This document shows positions 16,228 to 23,729 of a stretch of 64,000 nt of DNA, piece after piece. The stretch covers positions 1 through 64,000 of the forward strand of contig JAJCZV010000011.1 of assembly GCA_029262175.1 (NCBI GenBank). The letters are read 5' to 3'. The first letter of the stretch is position 1. Every line of letters starts with the position of its first letter. Under the pieces are notes generated by a model, which was not told where the DNA came from, made no database searches, and was given only the letters and a program-made list of their open reading frames with translations. The position numbers were made by a program, and so were the translations under genes. Source of the stretch: Gemmatimonadota bacterium. Its GTDB lineage: Bacteria > Gemmatimonadota > Gemmatimonadetes > Palauibacterales > Palauibacteraceae.

Positions 16228-16247
16228 GGACGGTTCTTGAATCGTCC
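16228..16247. terminator. Hairpin between convergent serA and btuF-like genes
   Basis: Arms ggacggttc and gaatcgtcc pair with one G-U wobble across a very short loop. No T-run follows on either strand, so termination is uncertain. It is the only stem seen in the 77-base convergent spacer. Confidence 0.3.
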
Positions 16248-16249
16248 CG

Positions 16250-17170
16250 TCACGGAGTCCACACGCAGGCTTGTTCGCGTGTCGGCGCCTCGAAGGAGGA
16301 AGGGTCAAACAATCCAGCCAGGATCTCTACGCCCGTGACGAAACGAGGTCCGGACCGGTTCAGATAAGCGGAGGCATCCAACGCGTAGGCACGGCCCTCC
16401 CCGATCGCCCTCGCGGCGACGGACTCCAGTCGATCCGCGTGAGCGTCGGCATCCGCGCACGCCGCCTCCAGTCCGTATCCACAGGGCATGATCACCAAGA
16501 TGTCCGGGTCCAACCCCTCCAGGTCTTCCCACCGCAATTGAAGCGAAGGCTTTCCGGCTTCACCGATGACACATTCCCCGCCGGCATAGTCGATCATCTC
16601 GGGAACCCAGTGTCCCGGCGCGAACGGGGGATCCAGCCACTCGACCGCCAACACTCGCGGGCGCGCCGCCGTCTCGACCGCCGTTCGTACGGACCTGAGC
16701 CTGGATCGAAGCGTGGCCACGGTGTTTTTGGCCACGGTCTCGACTCCCGCCGCCCGGCCCACCTGTTCGATCGAGGCAAGAATCTCCTCGATCGTGTGCG
16801 CGTCGAGCGACACGATCTCGGCAGCCAGGTGGTGCGAGTCGATGGCCCTTTGAACGCCGCTTGTCGGTACCGCGCAGACCTCACACACCGCTTGTGTGAG
16901 GATCAGGTCGGGCTGCAACGATGCCAGCAGCTCGCCATCGATTTCGTATACGCTGCCGTGCTCGGCCATCGCTTCCCGGACCGCCGCGTCGATTTCACCG
17001 CTCGACAATCCCTCGGGATCGAATCGAGCTCGGCTCAGGCGGGGCCGGTCGAGCACATGCGCCGGAAAATCGCACTCGTGCGAGATCCCGACCAACGCTC
17101 CGCCAAGTCCGATCGCGTCGGATATCTCGGTCCCGGAGGCCAGCAGCGAGACAATCCGCGGATGCGTCAA
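16250..17170 (-). CDS. BtuF-like cobalamin-binding protein without signal peptide
   Basis: A 306-residue helical-backbone substrate-binding protein. It starts PRIVSLLASGTEI, the standard opening of BtuF-type proteins, followed by GISHECDFP and LILTQAVCEVC. There is no signal peptide or lipobox, so it should be cytosolic, unlike a true periplasmic BtuF. Such proteins are annotated as cobalamin-binding, but the ligand here is not proven. The start is TTG at 17170 overlapping the moeB TGA. No Shine-Dalgarno is present; instead the mRNA just upstream reads ACCTCCT. Translation therefore probably depends on coupling to moeB. No BtuC or BtuD is nearby. Confidence 0.8.
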   Translation of the reverse strand: MTHPRIVSLLASGTEISDAIGLGGALVGISHECDFPAHVLDRPRLSRARFDPEGLSSGEIDAAVREAMAEHGSVYEIDGELLASLQPDLILTQAVCEVCAVPTSGVQRAIDSHHLAAEIVSLDAHTIEEILASIEQVGRAAGVETVAKNTVATLRSRLRSVRTAVETAARPRVLAVEWLDPPFAPGHWVPEMIDYAGGECVIGEAGKPSLQLRWEDLEGLDPDILVIMPCGYGLEAACADADAHADRLESVAARAIGEGRAYALDASAYLNRSGPRFVTGVEILAGLFDPSSFEAPTREQACVWTP

Positions 17171-18309
17171 TAGGAGGTCATCTCGGGGTCCACGTGCTCG
17201 GCCCAGGCGAGGATGCCACCGGTCAGGTTCACCGCATCGGCGTGACCGACCGAACGGAGATACGCGACCGCCTGGTCACCGCGCGGGCCGGTCCGACAGT
17301 GGATGATGATGGGGGTCGTGCGATCCAGCCCTTCGACGGCAGCGGGCAGCGTCGCAAGCGGAATCAGCCGGGCTCCGATGTCGGCGAGGTTACAAATATT
17401 CCACTCATAGTCTTCGCGAACGTCGATGAGTTGGAAGGCCTCTCCGGCGGCTGCGCGTCTTTGGAGTTCGTGAACGTCGATGTCGGCGTGGATAGGAACC
17501 TCCGGGTTGTTGCCGCAAAACTGTTCATAGTCGATGAGTTCGGTAACGGTCGGCTGCGTCCCGCACACCGCGCACTCCGGATCGGGCGCGATGTTCAGCG
17601 AGCGAAACTCCATCCGCAAGGCGTCGATCATGAGCAGACGCCCGGCCAGCGTTTCGCCGATGTCGAGGAGCCACTTGATCGCCTCCGTGGCCTGAATCGA
17701 TCCCACGATGCCGGGCAAGACTCCGAGTACGCCGGCCTGCGCACAATTCGGGACCAATCCCGGAGGTGGAGGCTCCCGGAACAAGCACCGGTAGCAGGGG
17801 CCGCCGGGCGCCGCGAACAGGGAGGCCTGACCCTCGAAGCGAAGAATCGCGCCGTAGGCAAAGGGAGTGCCGAGGAGCACGCACGCATCGTTGACGAGGT
17901 AACGGGTGGGGAAGTTGTCACTGCCGTCGATCACGAAGTCCCAGCCGGTCATAAGCTCGAACGCGTTGCGCGCTTCCAGGCGCGCGTCGAACGTCTCCAC
18001 GACGATGTGCGGGTTCGCGCGCTCCAAGCGATCGCGCGCCGACTCGATCTTCTTGAGGCCTACCGAGCTCGTGTCGTGCAGAATCTGGCGCTGAAGGTTC
18101 GATAGGTCGACGACGTCGTCGTCCACGAGACCGATTCGGCCCACGCCGGCGGACGCCAGGTAGAGCGCGGCAGGAGAGCCCAGTCCCCCGGCGCCGACGA
18201 TGAGCACGCTCGACTCGCGCAGCCGTGTCTGACCTTCCGGACCGACCTCGGGGATGCTGAGGTGTCGCCCGTAGCGGACGAGTTCTTCGCTTGACAGCTC
18301 TGATTTCAC
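17167..18309 (-). CDS. moeB: MoeB/ThiF-type adenylyltransferase fused to a rhodanese domain
   Basis: A 380-residue E1-like enzyme that adenylates the C-terminus of a MoaD/ThiS-type sulfur carrier. The nucleotide site is IVGAGGLGSPAALYLASAG. The structural zinc site is formed by CYRCLF and CAVCG. The C-terminal rhodanese domain holds the persulfide cysteine in IIHCRTGPRGDQA. The E1-rhodanese fusion (MOCS3/MoeBR type) combines activation and sulfur transfer. GTG at 18309 begins the normal VKSELSSEELVRYGRH opening; an upstream in-frame extension is proline/serine-rich and not credible. Its sulfur-carrier partner is not in the window. mogA at 56.5 kb suggests molybdenum cofactor use. Confidence 0.92.
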   Translation of the reverse strand: MKSELSSEELVRYGRHLSIPEVGPEGQTRLRESSVLIVGAGGLGSPAALYLASAGVGRIGLVDDDVVDLSNLQRQILHDTSSVGLKKIESARDRLERANPHIVVETFDARLEARNAFELMTGWDFVIDGSDNFPTRYLVNDACVLLGTPFAYGAILRFEGQASLFAAPGGPCYRCLFREPPPPGLVPNCAQAGVLGVLPGIVGSIQATEAIKWLLDIGETLAGRLLMIDALRMEFRSLNIAPDPECAVCGTQPTVTELIDYEQFCGNNPEVPIHADIDVHELQRRAAAGEAFQLIDVREDYEWNICNLADIGARLIPLATLPAAVEGLDRTTPIIIHCRTGPRGDQAVAYLRSVGHADAVNLTGGILAWAEHVDPEMTSY

Positions 18310-18340
18310 GAGACGCTCAACGCTAGATTCGGGACCCCGG

Positions 18341-19051
18341 TTATACGTGAACCATGACGGAGCGCTCGAGGGCCGCGAAGTTGGCCGCGATGCCGGCTGG
18401 CCACCGGAAGCAGGACGAACCGGCAACGAAAACGGTGGCGCCTGCCGCGGCCGCGGCTGGGGCGCTGGTCGGGTCTACCCCGCCGTCTACCTGAACCGGC
18501 GGAGGTGTGAGCCCCGCATCGATCGCCATCTGCCGCACCTTGGTGACCTTCGGCAGCGCCTCCGAGATAAACTTCTGACCACCAAAGCCCGGATTCACGG
18601 TCATGACAAGCACGAGGTCCACATACCCCAGGACCTCAGACAAGGTCTCTGCGGGCGTCCCCGGGTTTATCGCCACCCCGGCGTAGCAGCCCAGCTCTCG
18701 AATCCGGTGCAGATCGCTGTGAAGGTGCGTCGAGGCCTCTTGGTGGATCGTGATCAGATCGGCTCCGGCTTTCGCGAAGGGCTCGAGGAACATCTCGGGG
18801 TTGTCGATCATGAGATGAACATCCAAGAACGAGTCGGTCACGGCGCGCAGCGACTCCAACACGGGAAGCCCAATGCTGAGGTTGGGGACATAGTGACCGT
18901 CCATGACGTCGACTTGAAACCACTCGGCGCCGGCGGCCTCGGCCTCGGCCACTTCGGCGCCAAGTCGGGCGTAGTCTGCCGCGAGGATCGACGGCGCGAT
19001 GACCATCCCTTGGGGCATGGCTCGGCTAGAACTGCGGCCGTTTTCTGACAC
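18341..19051 (-). CDS. rpe: Ribulose-phosphate 3-epimerase
   Basis: A 236-residue TIM-barrel enzyme interconverting ribulose-5-phosphate and xylulose-5-phosphate. Motifs are APSILAADYARLG, VDVMDGHYVPNLSIG (metal and catalytic aspartate), VHLMIDNPE, VNPGFGGQKF and VDGGV for phosphate binding. GTG at 19051 is chosen because AGGAG lies 10 bases upstream, overlapping the kbl stop. ATG codons at 19018 and 19006 are closer to the usual start, but neither has a well-spaced ribosome site. It lies between kbl and moeB in a compact minus-strand gene string. Confidence 0.95.
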   Translation of the reverse strand: MSENGRSSSRAMPQGMVIAPSILAADYARLGAEVAEAEAAGAEWFQVDVMDGHYVPNLSIGLPVLESLRAVTDSFLDVHLMIDNPEMFLEPFAKAGADLITIHQEASTHLHSDLHRIRELGCYAGVAINPGTPAETLSEVLGYVDLVLVMTVNPGFGGQKFISEALPKVTKVRQMAIDAGLTPPPVQVDGGVDPTSAPAAAAAGATVFVAGSSCFRWPAGIAANFAALERSVMVHV

Positions 19052-19064
19052 GTTTTCTATTCTC

Positions 19065-20264
19065 CTAAATGAGGTGGAGTCGTTCTCCGACCTTCTTGAG
19101 CGCCGCAAGCGCGGCGTCGAGATGCTCGCGTTCGTGGGCCGCGGACACCTGGCATCGAATCCGGGCTTCGCCGCGCGGCACCACCGGGAACCCGAAACCG
19201 ATCACGAACACGCCCTCTTGCAGCAACTGTTTGCTCAGGTTCATGGCGTCGGCCGTCTCACCGATGATGACGGGCACGATCGGCGTTTCACCCGGAATCG
19301 GTTTGTACCCCAGCGCCTCGAGCCCTTCCCGATAATAGCGGGTGTTCTCGTGAAGCTTGGTCACGAGCTCGGGATGATCCTCGAGATGCTCGATGGCCGC
19401 GAGCGCTCCACAGGCCGAGAAAGGCGGAAGCGAGTTGGTAAACAGCTGCGTGCGCGAGCTTTGGATCAACATGTCGACGACCGCACGCGAGCTCGCGGTA
19501 AAGCCGCCCGCCATGCCACCCAACGCCTTGCCGAGCGTGGAGGTCACGATGTCTACCTCGCCATGCATCCCAAAGTGCTCGGGCGTCCCTCGTCCTGTGT
19601 CGCCCAGCACTCCCGTGGCGTGGGAGTCGTCGACGGCCAAGATGGCGTCGTACCGATCGCATAGCTCTCGAATGTCGGGCAGCGGCGCGATCTCTCCTTC
19701 CATGGAGAAGATGCCGTCGGTGATCACGAGACGATGCCGAGCGTCTCGCGAAGACTCGAGCGCCTGGCGCAGCGAATCCATGTCCATGTGCTCGTAGATC
19801 TTCCGCTGCGCCTTGCAGAGTCGGATGCCATCGATGATACACGCGTGATTGAGTCGGTCCGAGATCAGCACGTCTTCTTCGCTCAACAGCGGCGCGAAAA
19901 GACCTTCGTTCGCGTTCCACGCCGAGGTGTAGGTCAGCGACGCGGGCACCTCGAGAAAATCCGCGATCTTCGCTTCTAGTTCGCGATGGATGTCGAACGT
20001 CCCGCAGATAAAACGGACGGACGACGTGCCCGCACCGTACTTGTCGGTTCCGTCCTTGATCGCCCGCATGACGTCCGCGTTGTCGCAGAGCCCCAAGTAG
20101 TTGTTCGAACAGAGGTTGATCGTCTCGCCCAAACCGTCGATGTCCACCACGGCGGACTGTTTCCCGAGGATGTACAACAACTCTTTGTGTATGCCTTTTT
20201 CCGACATCTCATCGAGTTCGGCCCGCAGCCGGGTCTCGAGACCGCGATTGACGTTTGTGCTCAT
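19065..20264 (-). CDS. kbl: 2-amino-3-ketobutyrate CoA ligase (glycine C-acetyltransferase)
   Basis: A 399-residue PLP enzyme of the alpha-oxoamine synthase family, cleaving 2-amino-3-ketobutyrate with CoA to glycine and acetyl-CoA. Seen are NNYLGL, GTSSVRFICGT, DDSHATGVLG (PLP-ring aspartate and histidine) and the Schiff-base lysine in STLGKALGG. GTSSVRFICGT and the nearby tdh point to Kbl rather than BioF or HemA. ATG at 20264 has GAGGA upstream. An ATG at 20291, overlapping the lipoprotein stop as ATGA, is an equally possible start that adds nine residues. Confidence 0.94.
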   Translation of the reverse strand: MSTNVNRGLETRLRAELDEMSEKGIHKELLYILGKQSAVVDIDGLGETINLCSNNYLGLCDNADVMRAIKDGTDKYGAGTSSVRFICGTFDIHRELEAKIADFLEVPASLTYTSAWNANEGLFAPLLSEEDVLISDRLNHACIIDGIRLCKAQRKIYEHMDMDSLRQALESSRDARHRLVITDGIFSMEGEIAPLPDIRELCDRYDAILAVDDSHATGVLGDTGRGTPEHFGMHGEVDIVTSTLGKALGGMAGGFTASSRAVVDMLIQSSRTQLFTNSLPPFSACGALAAIEHLEDHPELVTKLHENTRYYREGLEALGYKPIPGETPIVPVIIGETADAMNLSKQLLQEGVFVIGFGFPVVPRGEARIRCQVSAAHEREHLDAALAALKKVGERLHLI

Positions 20265-20287
20265 CAGATCATTTTCCTCGTACAGCG

Positions 20288-21010
20288 TCATGGCGAATCG
20301 TTTCCGGCTTGCGAGCGCTCGAATCGATCGTACAGGTCGCCGGTGCGCTGACCGGTGACCCAGGCGGTGTCGACGGCAATCCTAGGGCGTGACCCCCAGC
20401 TTCCGCACTCCGTGAACCCTCGGAGTCGACCGCGCACGTAAACGATGCGGTCCGAGCCATCCGCGTCGCGGACGGCTTGTGGCACGCGGGACAACGCAAA
20501 GATGCGCTGGCCACCGATCCAGCCTGGCCCAAACAAGAGACAGCTTTCGACGTCTCGCACGGTGCCCTCGCCCTGCGTCAAGACGGATGAAAAGGGGCCC
20601 GAATCGGTGGCCACCAGGCTTCCCAGATCGCGGCCGCCCGGCGACTCGATCCGATACGTGCCCGCTGTCGCGATTTGTAGCGCCCGCGCTTCGTAGAAAC
20701 TGATGTGTTGGTTTGCGCAGACCGCGTCAAACGTGCTGCGCTGGGCGGTCACCGCGATCGAGGAATCGGTCACGGTCACGATCGCGGTGTCGAGTCGTCC
20801 GCACGCAGTCGGGGTAATCGGTCCGCCAAACTCGAACGAGAAGAGCGACGCCACCTTGACCGTTTCGGGGTAGGCCGCCCACGTCACCAGCGCGCTGCTT
20901 GTCGTCGGCTCCCCGATCCGCCAGCAGCCTGCCGTCAGCGCTGTCGTGGCGAGGACGATCGCGGCGAGCGGGATACGTCGTCGACTCGCCCCCGCGTCCG
21001 CTCCGCTCAA
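20288..21010 (-). CDS. Lipoprotein of unknown function between tdh and kbl
   Basis: A 240-residue protein with a lipoprotein signal: arginine-rich start (SRRR), hydrophobic core IPLAAIVLATTA, then lipobox LTAGC with Cys29 as the lipidation site. The mature part contains several beta-type stretches and paired cysteines and no known motif. The start is TTG at 21010-21008, which overlaps the tdh stop in a TTGA. A longer upstream frame runs through tdh and is not real. It is inserted between the two enzymes of one pathway, and its role there is unknown. Confidence 0.75.
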   Translation of the reverse strand: MSGADAGASRRRIPLAAIVLATTALTAGCWRIGEPTTSSALVTWAAYPETVKVASLFSFEFGGPITPTACGRLDTAIVTVTDSSIAVTAQRSTFDAVCANQHISFYEARALQIATAGTYRIESPGGRDLGSLVATDSGPFSSVLTQGEGTVRDVESCLLFGPGWIGGQRIFALSRVPQAVRDADGSDRIVYVRGRLRGFTECGSWGSRPRIAVDTAWVTGQRTGDLYDRFERSQAGNDSP

Positions 21011-22038
21011 TCCAGCGACAGCACCACCTTCGCCGCCTCGCCCGCGGCCATGGCCGTGATGCCTTCCTCGAAGCGTTCGAGCGGAAGTCGGTGTGTGATG
21101 ACGGGTTCGATATCGAGCAGCCCCGCGGCCAAGAAGTTTCGCATTTCGATCCACGTCTCGTACATGAGCCGGCCCACCACGCCGTACACGTGAAGGCCCT
21201 TGAAAATGACGTCACGAGCCAGATTCACCTCGACCAGGCCTTTGGGCAGGCCGAGCAGGCGGACGTGCCCTCCGTTTCGGCAAATCCTGAACGCAGCCGC
21301 GATTCCGTTCGGGTGTCCGCTCATCTCGCACACCACGTCCGCGCCATACCCGCGTGTGATGTCGGACATCTTCGCATCGACGTCCTCGGAGGTCGGGTCG
21401 ATCGTTCGGTCCGCGCCCATCTTGCTCGCGAGCGCCCGCCGATCCGCGTGCGGTTCGATCGCGATGACCTTTGCGGCGCCCGCCGCGCACGCGATCCCAA
21501 CGGCAAACAGTCCGATGGGGCCGCACCCGACCACGGCCACGACGCGGCCGGCGACTTCCGTATGTAGTACGGTGTGGAACGCATTTCCGAGCGGATCGAA
21601 CAGGGCGGCGTGATCGTCGGAAATCGATTTCGGGATCGGGATGATGTTGGTCGCCGGGATCGCGACGAGTTCCGCGAAGGCTCCGTCTCGGTCGATCCCG
21701 ATGATCTGAGTGTCGCGACACACATGGGACTGCCCGGTGCGGCACAATTCGCAGTGACCGCACACCAGGTGGCCTTCTGCCGAGACGCGGTCGCCGACCC
21801 GGATGTTCTCGACCAATGCTCCCGCCTCGACCACCTCGCCCATGAACTCGTGTCCCAATACGAGCGGGGGCTTGATCCGGCTCTCCGACCACTCATCCCA
21901 ATCATAGATATGAAGGTCGGTCCCGCAGATGCCCGCACGTCGAACCTTGATCAGGACTTCGTCGGAACGGATCTCCGGTTCCGGTACGTCCCGAATCGTG
22001 AGCCCGGGTCCGGGCTCGGGCTTGAGGATGGCTCTCAT
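21007..22038 (-). CDS. tdh: L-threonine 3-dehydrogenase
   Basis: A 343-residue zinc-dependent medium-chain dehydrogenase oxidising threonine to 2-amino-3-ketobutyrate with NAD+. The catalytic zinc ligands are C38 (ICGTDLHIYDWDEW, characteristic of Tdh) and H63-E64 (LGHEFMGEV). The structural zinc loop is CGHCELCRTGQSHVC (93-107). The nucleotide-binding region is VAVVGCGPIGLFAVG. The DLHIYDWDEW segment separates it from other sorbitol/alcohol dehydrogenases. It is the first gene of the minus-strand string, with kbl two genes later. The 48-base spacer to the divergent tonB-like gene probably holds its promoter. Confidence 0.95.
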   Translation of the reverse strand: MRAILKPEPGPGLTIRDVPEPEIRSDEVLIKVRRAGICGTDLHIYDWDEWSESRIKPPLVLGHEFMGEVVEAGALVENIRVGDRVSAEGHLVCGHCELCRTGQSHVCRDTQIIGIDRDGAFAELVAIPATNIIPIPKSISDDHAALFDPLGNAFHTVLHTEVAGRVVAVVGCGPIGLFAVGIACAAGAAKVIAIEPHADRRALASKMGADRTIDPTSEDVDAKMSDITRGYGADVVCEMSGHPNGIAAAFRICRNGGHVRLLGLPKGLVEVNLARDVIFKGLHVYGVVGRLMYETWIEMRNFLAAGLLDIEPVITHRLPLERFEEGITAMAAGEAAKVVLSLD

Positions 22039-22086
22039 CTAGCGGCGACAGCTCCTGTCAGCGGGTGATCTCGAGCGGCGCACAAT

Positions 22087-22845
22087 GTGTCGGAGGCCCT
22101 GGAGCGGCGGCAAGCTCGGAACACCAGCCACTTCAAACCCGTACCACCGGGGGCGATGATCGAACCCTATTCCCACGACGACACCCTTAGCGGCGGACTC
22201 CCGCCGTCCGTCCGTCACGCCCGTGCGAACCGCGCAGCGGCCTGGTGGGGGATGTTAGCCTCGGTCGTCCTCCACGCCGCCGTCTTTCTGCTGTGGGTGG
22301 GCGAACGCCCCACGAACGCGGACGCCGCTCCGGGCCCCCGCCATCCGACGCTCAAGCCCGGCGGCGGTGCGGTTCAGGCCGTCCGCGTGTCGGTCCCGAG
22401 GCGGACCGAGATTCCGGCCCCGCCAAAACCGACCTTCGATGTCGAGATTCCCGAGATCGATGTCAAGGTGGAGGAACTCGAGCTCTCGCTCGAAGGCGTC
22501 GACGTCCCCGTCGGCCGGCCCGCTCCGCTGCCGGGCTTGGGCGGCGGGCCGGGAAGCGGGCAAGGCGGAGAGGGTGGGGACGGGGACGGCTATCGGTCCC
22601 CGATCCCGCGATCTGTCGTGCCCCAATGGGACGCGCCTGGATCGGTCCGCGGGATGGAGGTCACGGTCCGAGTGTTCGTCGATGCGGAGGGCCACCCCAC
22701 CGGAATCGTCGAACTCGTTCCGCCAACACCGGACGCGGGGTTCAACCGGACCATCATGGACCAGGTCAAGACCTGGGAATACCAACCCGCGCAGCGCTAC
22801 GGCTCCCCGGTCGAAGGGTGGGCGGAGATCACCTTCATCTTCTAG
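22087..22845 (+). CDS. TonB-family protein
   Basis: A 252-residue protein with TonB architecture. A short cytosolic N-terminus precedes one membrane anchor (about residues 53-71, AAAWWGMLASVVLHAAVFLLW), with the SxxxH element of TonB in SVVLHAA. A proline- and glutamate-rich periplasmic linker and a glycine-rich hinge follow. The C-terminal TonB-like domain (about 165-252) contains VTVRVFVDAEGHPTG and WEYQPAQRYGSPVEGW. No ExbB or ExbD is adjacent. The GTG at 22087 has no good ribosome site; ATG at 22156 is an alternative that removes 23 residues. Confidence 0.8.
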   Translation: MSEALERRQARNTSHFKPVPPGAMIEPYSHDDTLSGGLPPSVRHARANRAAAWWGMLASVVLHAAVFLLWVGERPTNADAAPGPRHPTLKPGGGAVQAVRVSVPRRTEIPAPPKPTFDVEIPEIDVKVEELELSLEGVDVPVGRPAPLPGLGGGPGSGQGGEGGDGDGYRSPIPRSVVPQWDAPGSVRGMEVTVRVFVDAEGHPTGIVELVPPTPDAGFNRTIMDQVKTWEYQPAQRYGSPVEGWAEITFIF

Positions 22846-22954
22846 GCGGGCTCGGCGGCCCCGGTCGCGGGACGCCCACGGTGTTTGAGACCCCGTTGAT
22901 CTGTTCGCCGAGTCATTGGGCTCGCGGGCAAGGACGATCAGGGGAGGTGCGCGG

Positions 22955-23623
22955 TTGTTCGATCTCAACCAGGCGGAGCGCAAGGCGCTGCGCAGCGCCT
23001 TGTGTTTGGTCGGCCTCGGTCTCATCGGAAGAACCGTGCTTGGACCGGGCGTCGGGGACATGGCGTGGGAACTCAGGTCGGAGGCGCCCCCGAGTCGATC
23101 CGAGCTTGTCGCCGATGTGCGAGAAGCGTTGTCGGAAGAGGAGCGGGCCCAGACGCCGTTGGCCCCCGACGAGCGGATCGATCCCAACCGCGCCCCGCTC
23201 TTCGAGCTCCGGAGGCTGCCAGGCGTCGGACCTGGAATCGCCGCCGAGATCGTGCGCGAGCGCGAGCGCCGCGAATTCGCCGACCTCGCAGACTTCCAGC
23301 GGGTCGGTGGGATCGGCGAAGTCACGGCTCGTCGACTGGCACCGCACCTGGCGTTTGGTTCGAGCGCATCCAGCGGCGCGACCTCCCGAGACCCCTCGGA
23401 ATCCCATGACTGCGCGACCGGTGAACAGGTCGATCTCAACCGGGCCACGAGCGCGGAACTCGAGGCGTTGCCGGGAATCGGACCCGCGCTCGCGGCCCGC
23501 GTCGTGGATCGACGACGAGCGGTGGGCGTCTTCGAAAATCTCGCCGCGCTGGGGGAAGTGCGAGGCATTGGCCCGCGCCTTCTCGTCCAGCTTGTAGATC
23601 GTGTATGTGTGGGAACGTCATGA
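22955..23623 (+). CDS. ComEA-like protein with two helix-hairpin-helix DNA-binding domains
   Basis: A 222-residue protein. An N-terminal hydrophobic segment (about residues 12-32) could be a membrane anchor or uncleaved signal. Two ComEA-type helix-hairpin-helix units follow. The first runs from IDPNRAPLFELRRLPGVGPG with a GGIGEVTARRL half; the second from VDLNRATSAELEALPGIGPA with a GIGPRLL half. ComEA binds incoming DNA in the periplasm during natural transformation. TTG at 22955 is preferred because GGGGAGGT lies six bases upstream. It lies directly upstream of the pilus motor genes, consistent with a DNA-uptake role for the pilus (inference). Confidence 0.8.
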   Translation: MFDLNQAERKALRSALCLVGLGLIGRTVLGPGVGDMAWELRSEAPPSRSELVADVREALSEEERAQTPLAPDERIDPNRAPLFELRRLPGVGPGIAAEIVRERERREFADLADFQRVGGIGEVTARRLAPHLAFGSSASSGATSRDPSESHDCATGEQVDLNRATSAELEALPGIGPALAARVVDRRRAVGVFENLAALGEVRGIGPRLLVQLVDRVCVGTS

Positions 23624-23639
23624 GTTACGCGTCCGTGCA

Positions 23640-23655
23640 AGGCACGCTTTTTGAC
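23640..23655 (+). promoter_or_regulatory. Weak candidate sigma-54 promoter upstream of pilB
   Basis: AGGCAC, five bases, then TTGAC: the -24 element matches TGGCAC at five of six and the -12 has TTG, but the usual GC is GA. It lies about 75 bases before the pilB ATG. Confidence 0.25.
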
Positions 23656-23729
23656 TCCAGAGCCGGTCACGCCGGAATCGCCCGCGGGCTACCGGAAAGA
23701 ACCTCGAACTGCGCCCAGGTGGGCTCTAA

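Noticed and set aside
22245..23597. 450-residue plus-strand frame across the TonB-like and ComEA-like genes
   Set aside because: It is arginine/serine/proline-rich and out of frame with both supported genes.
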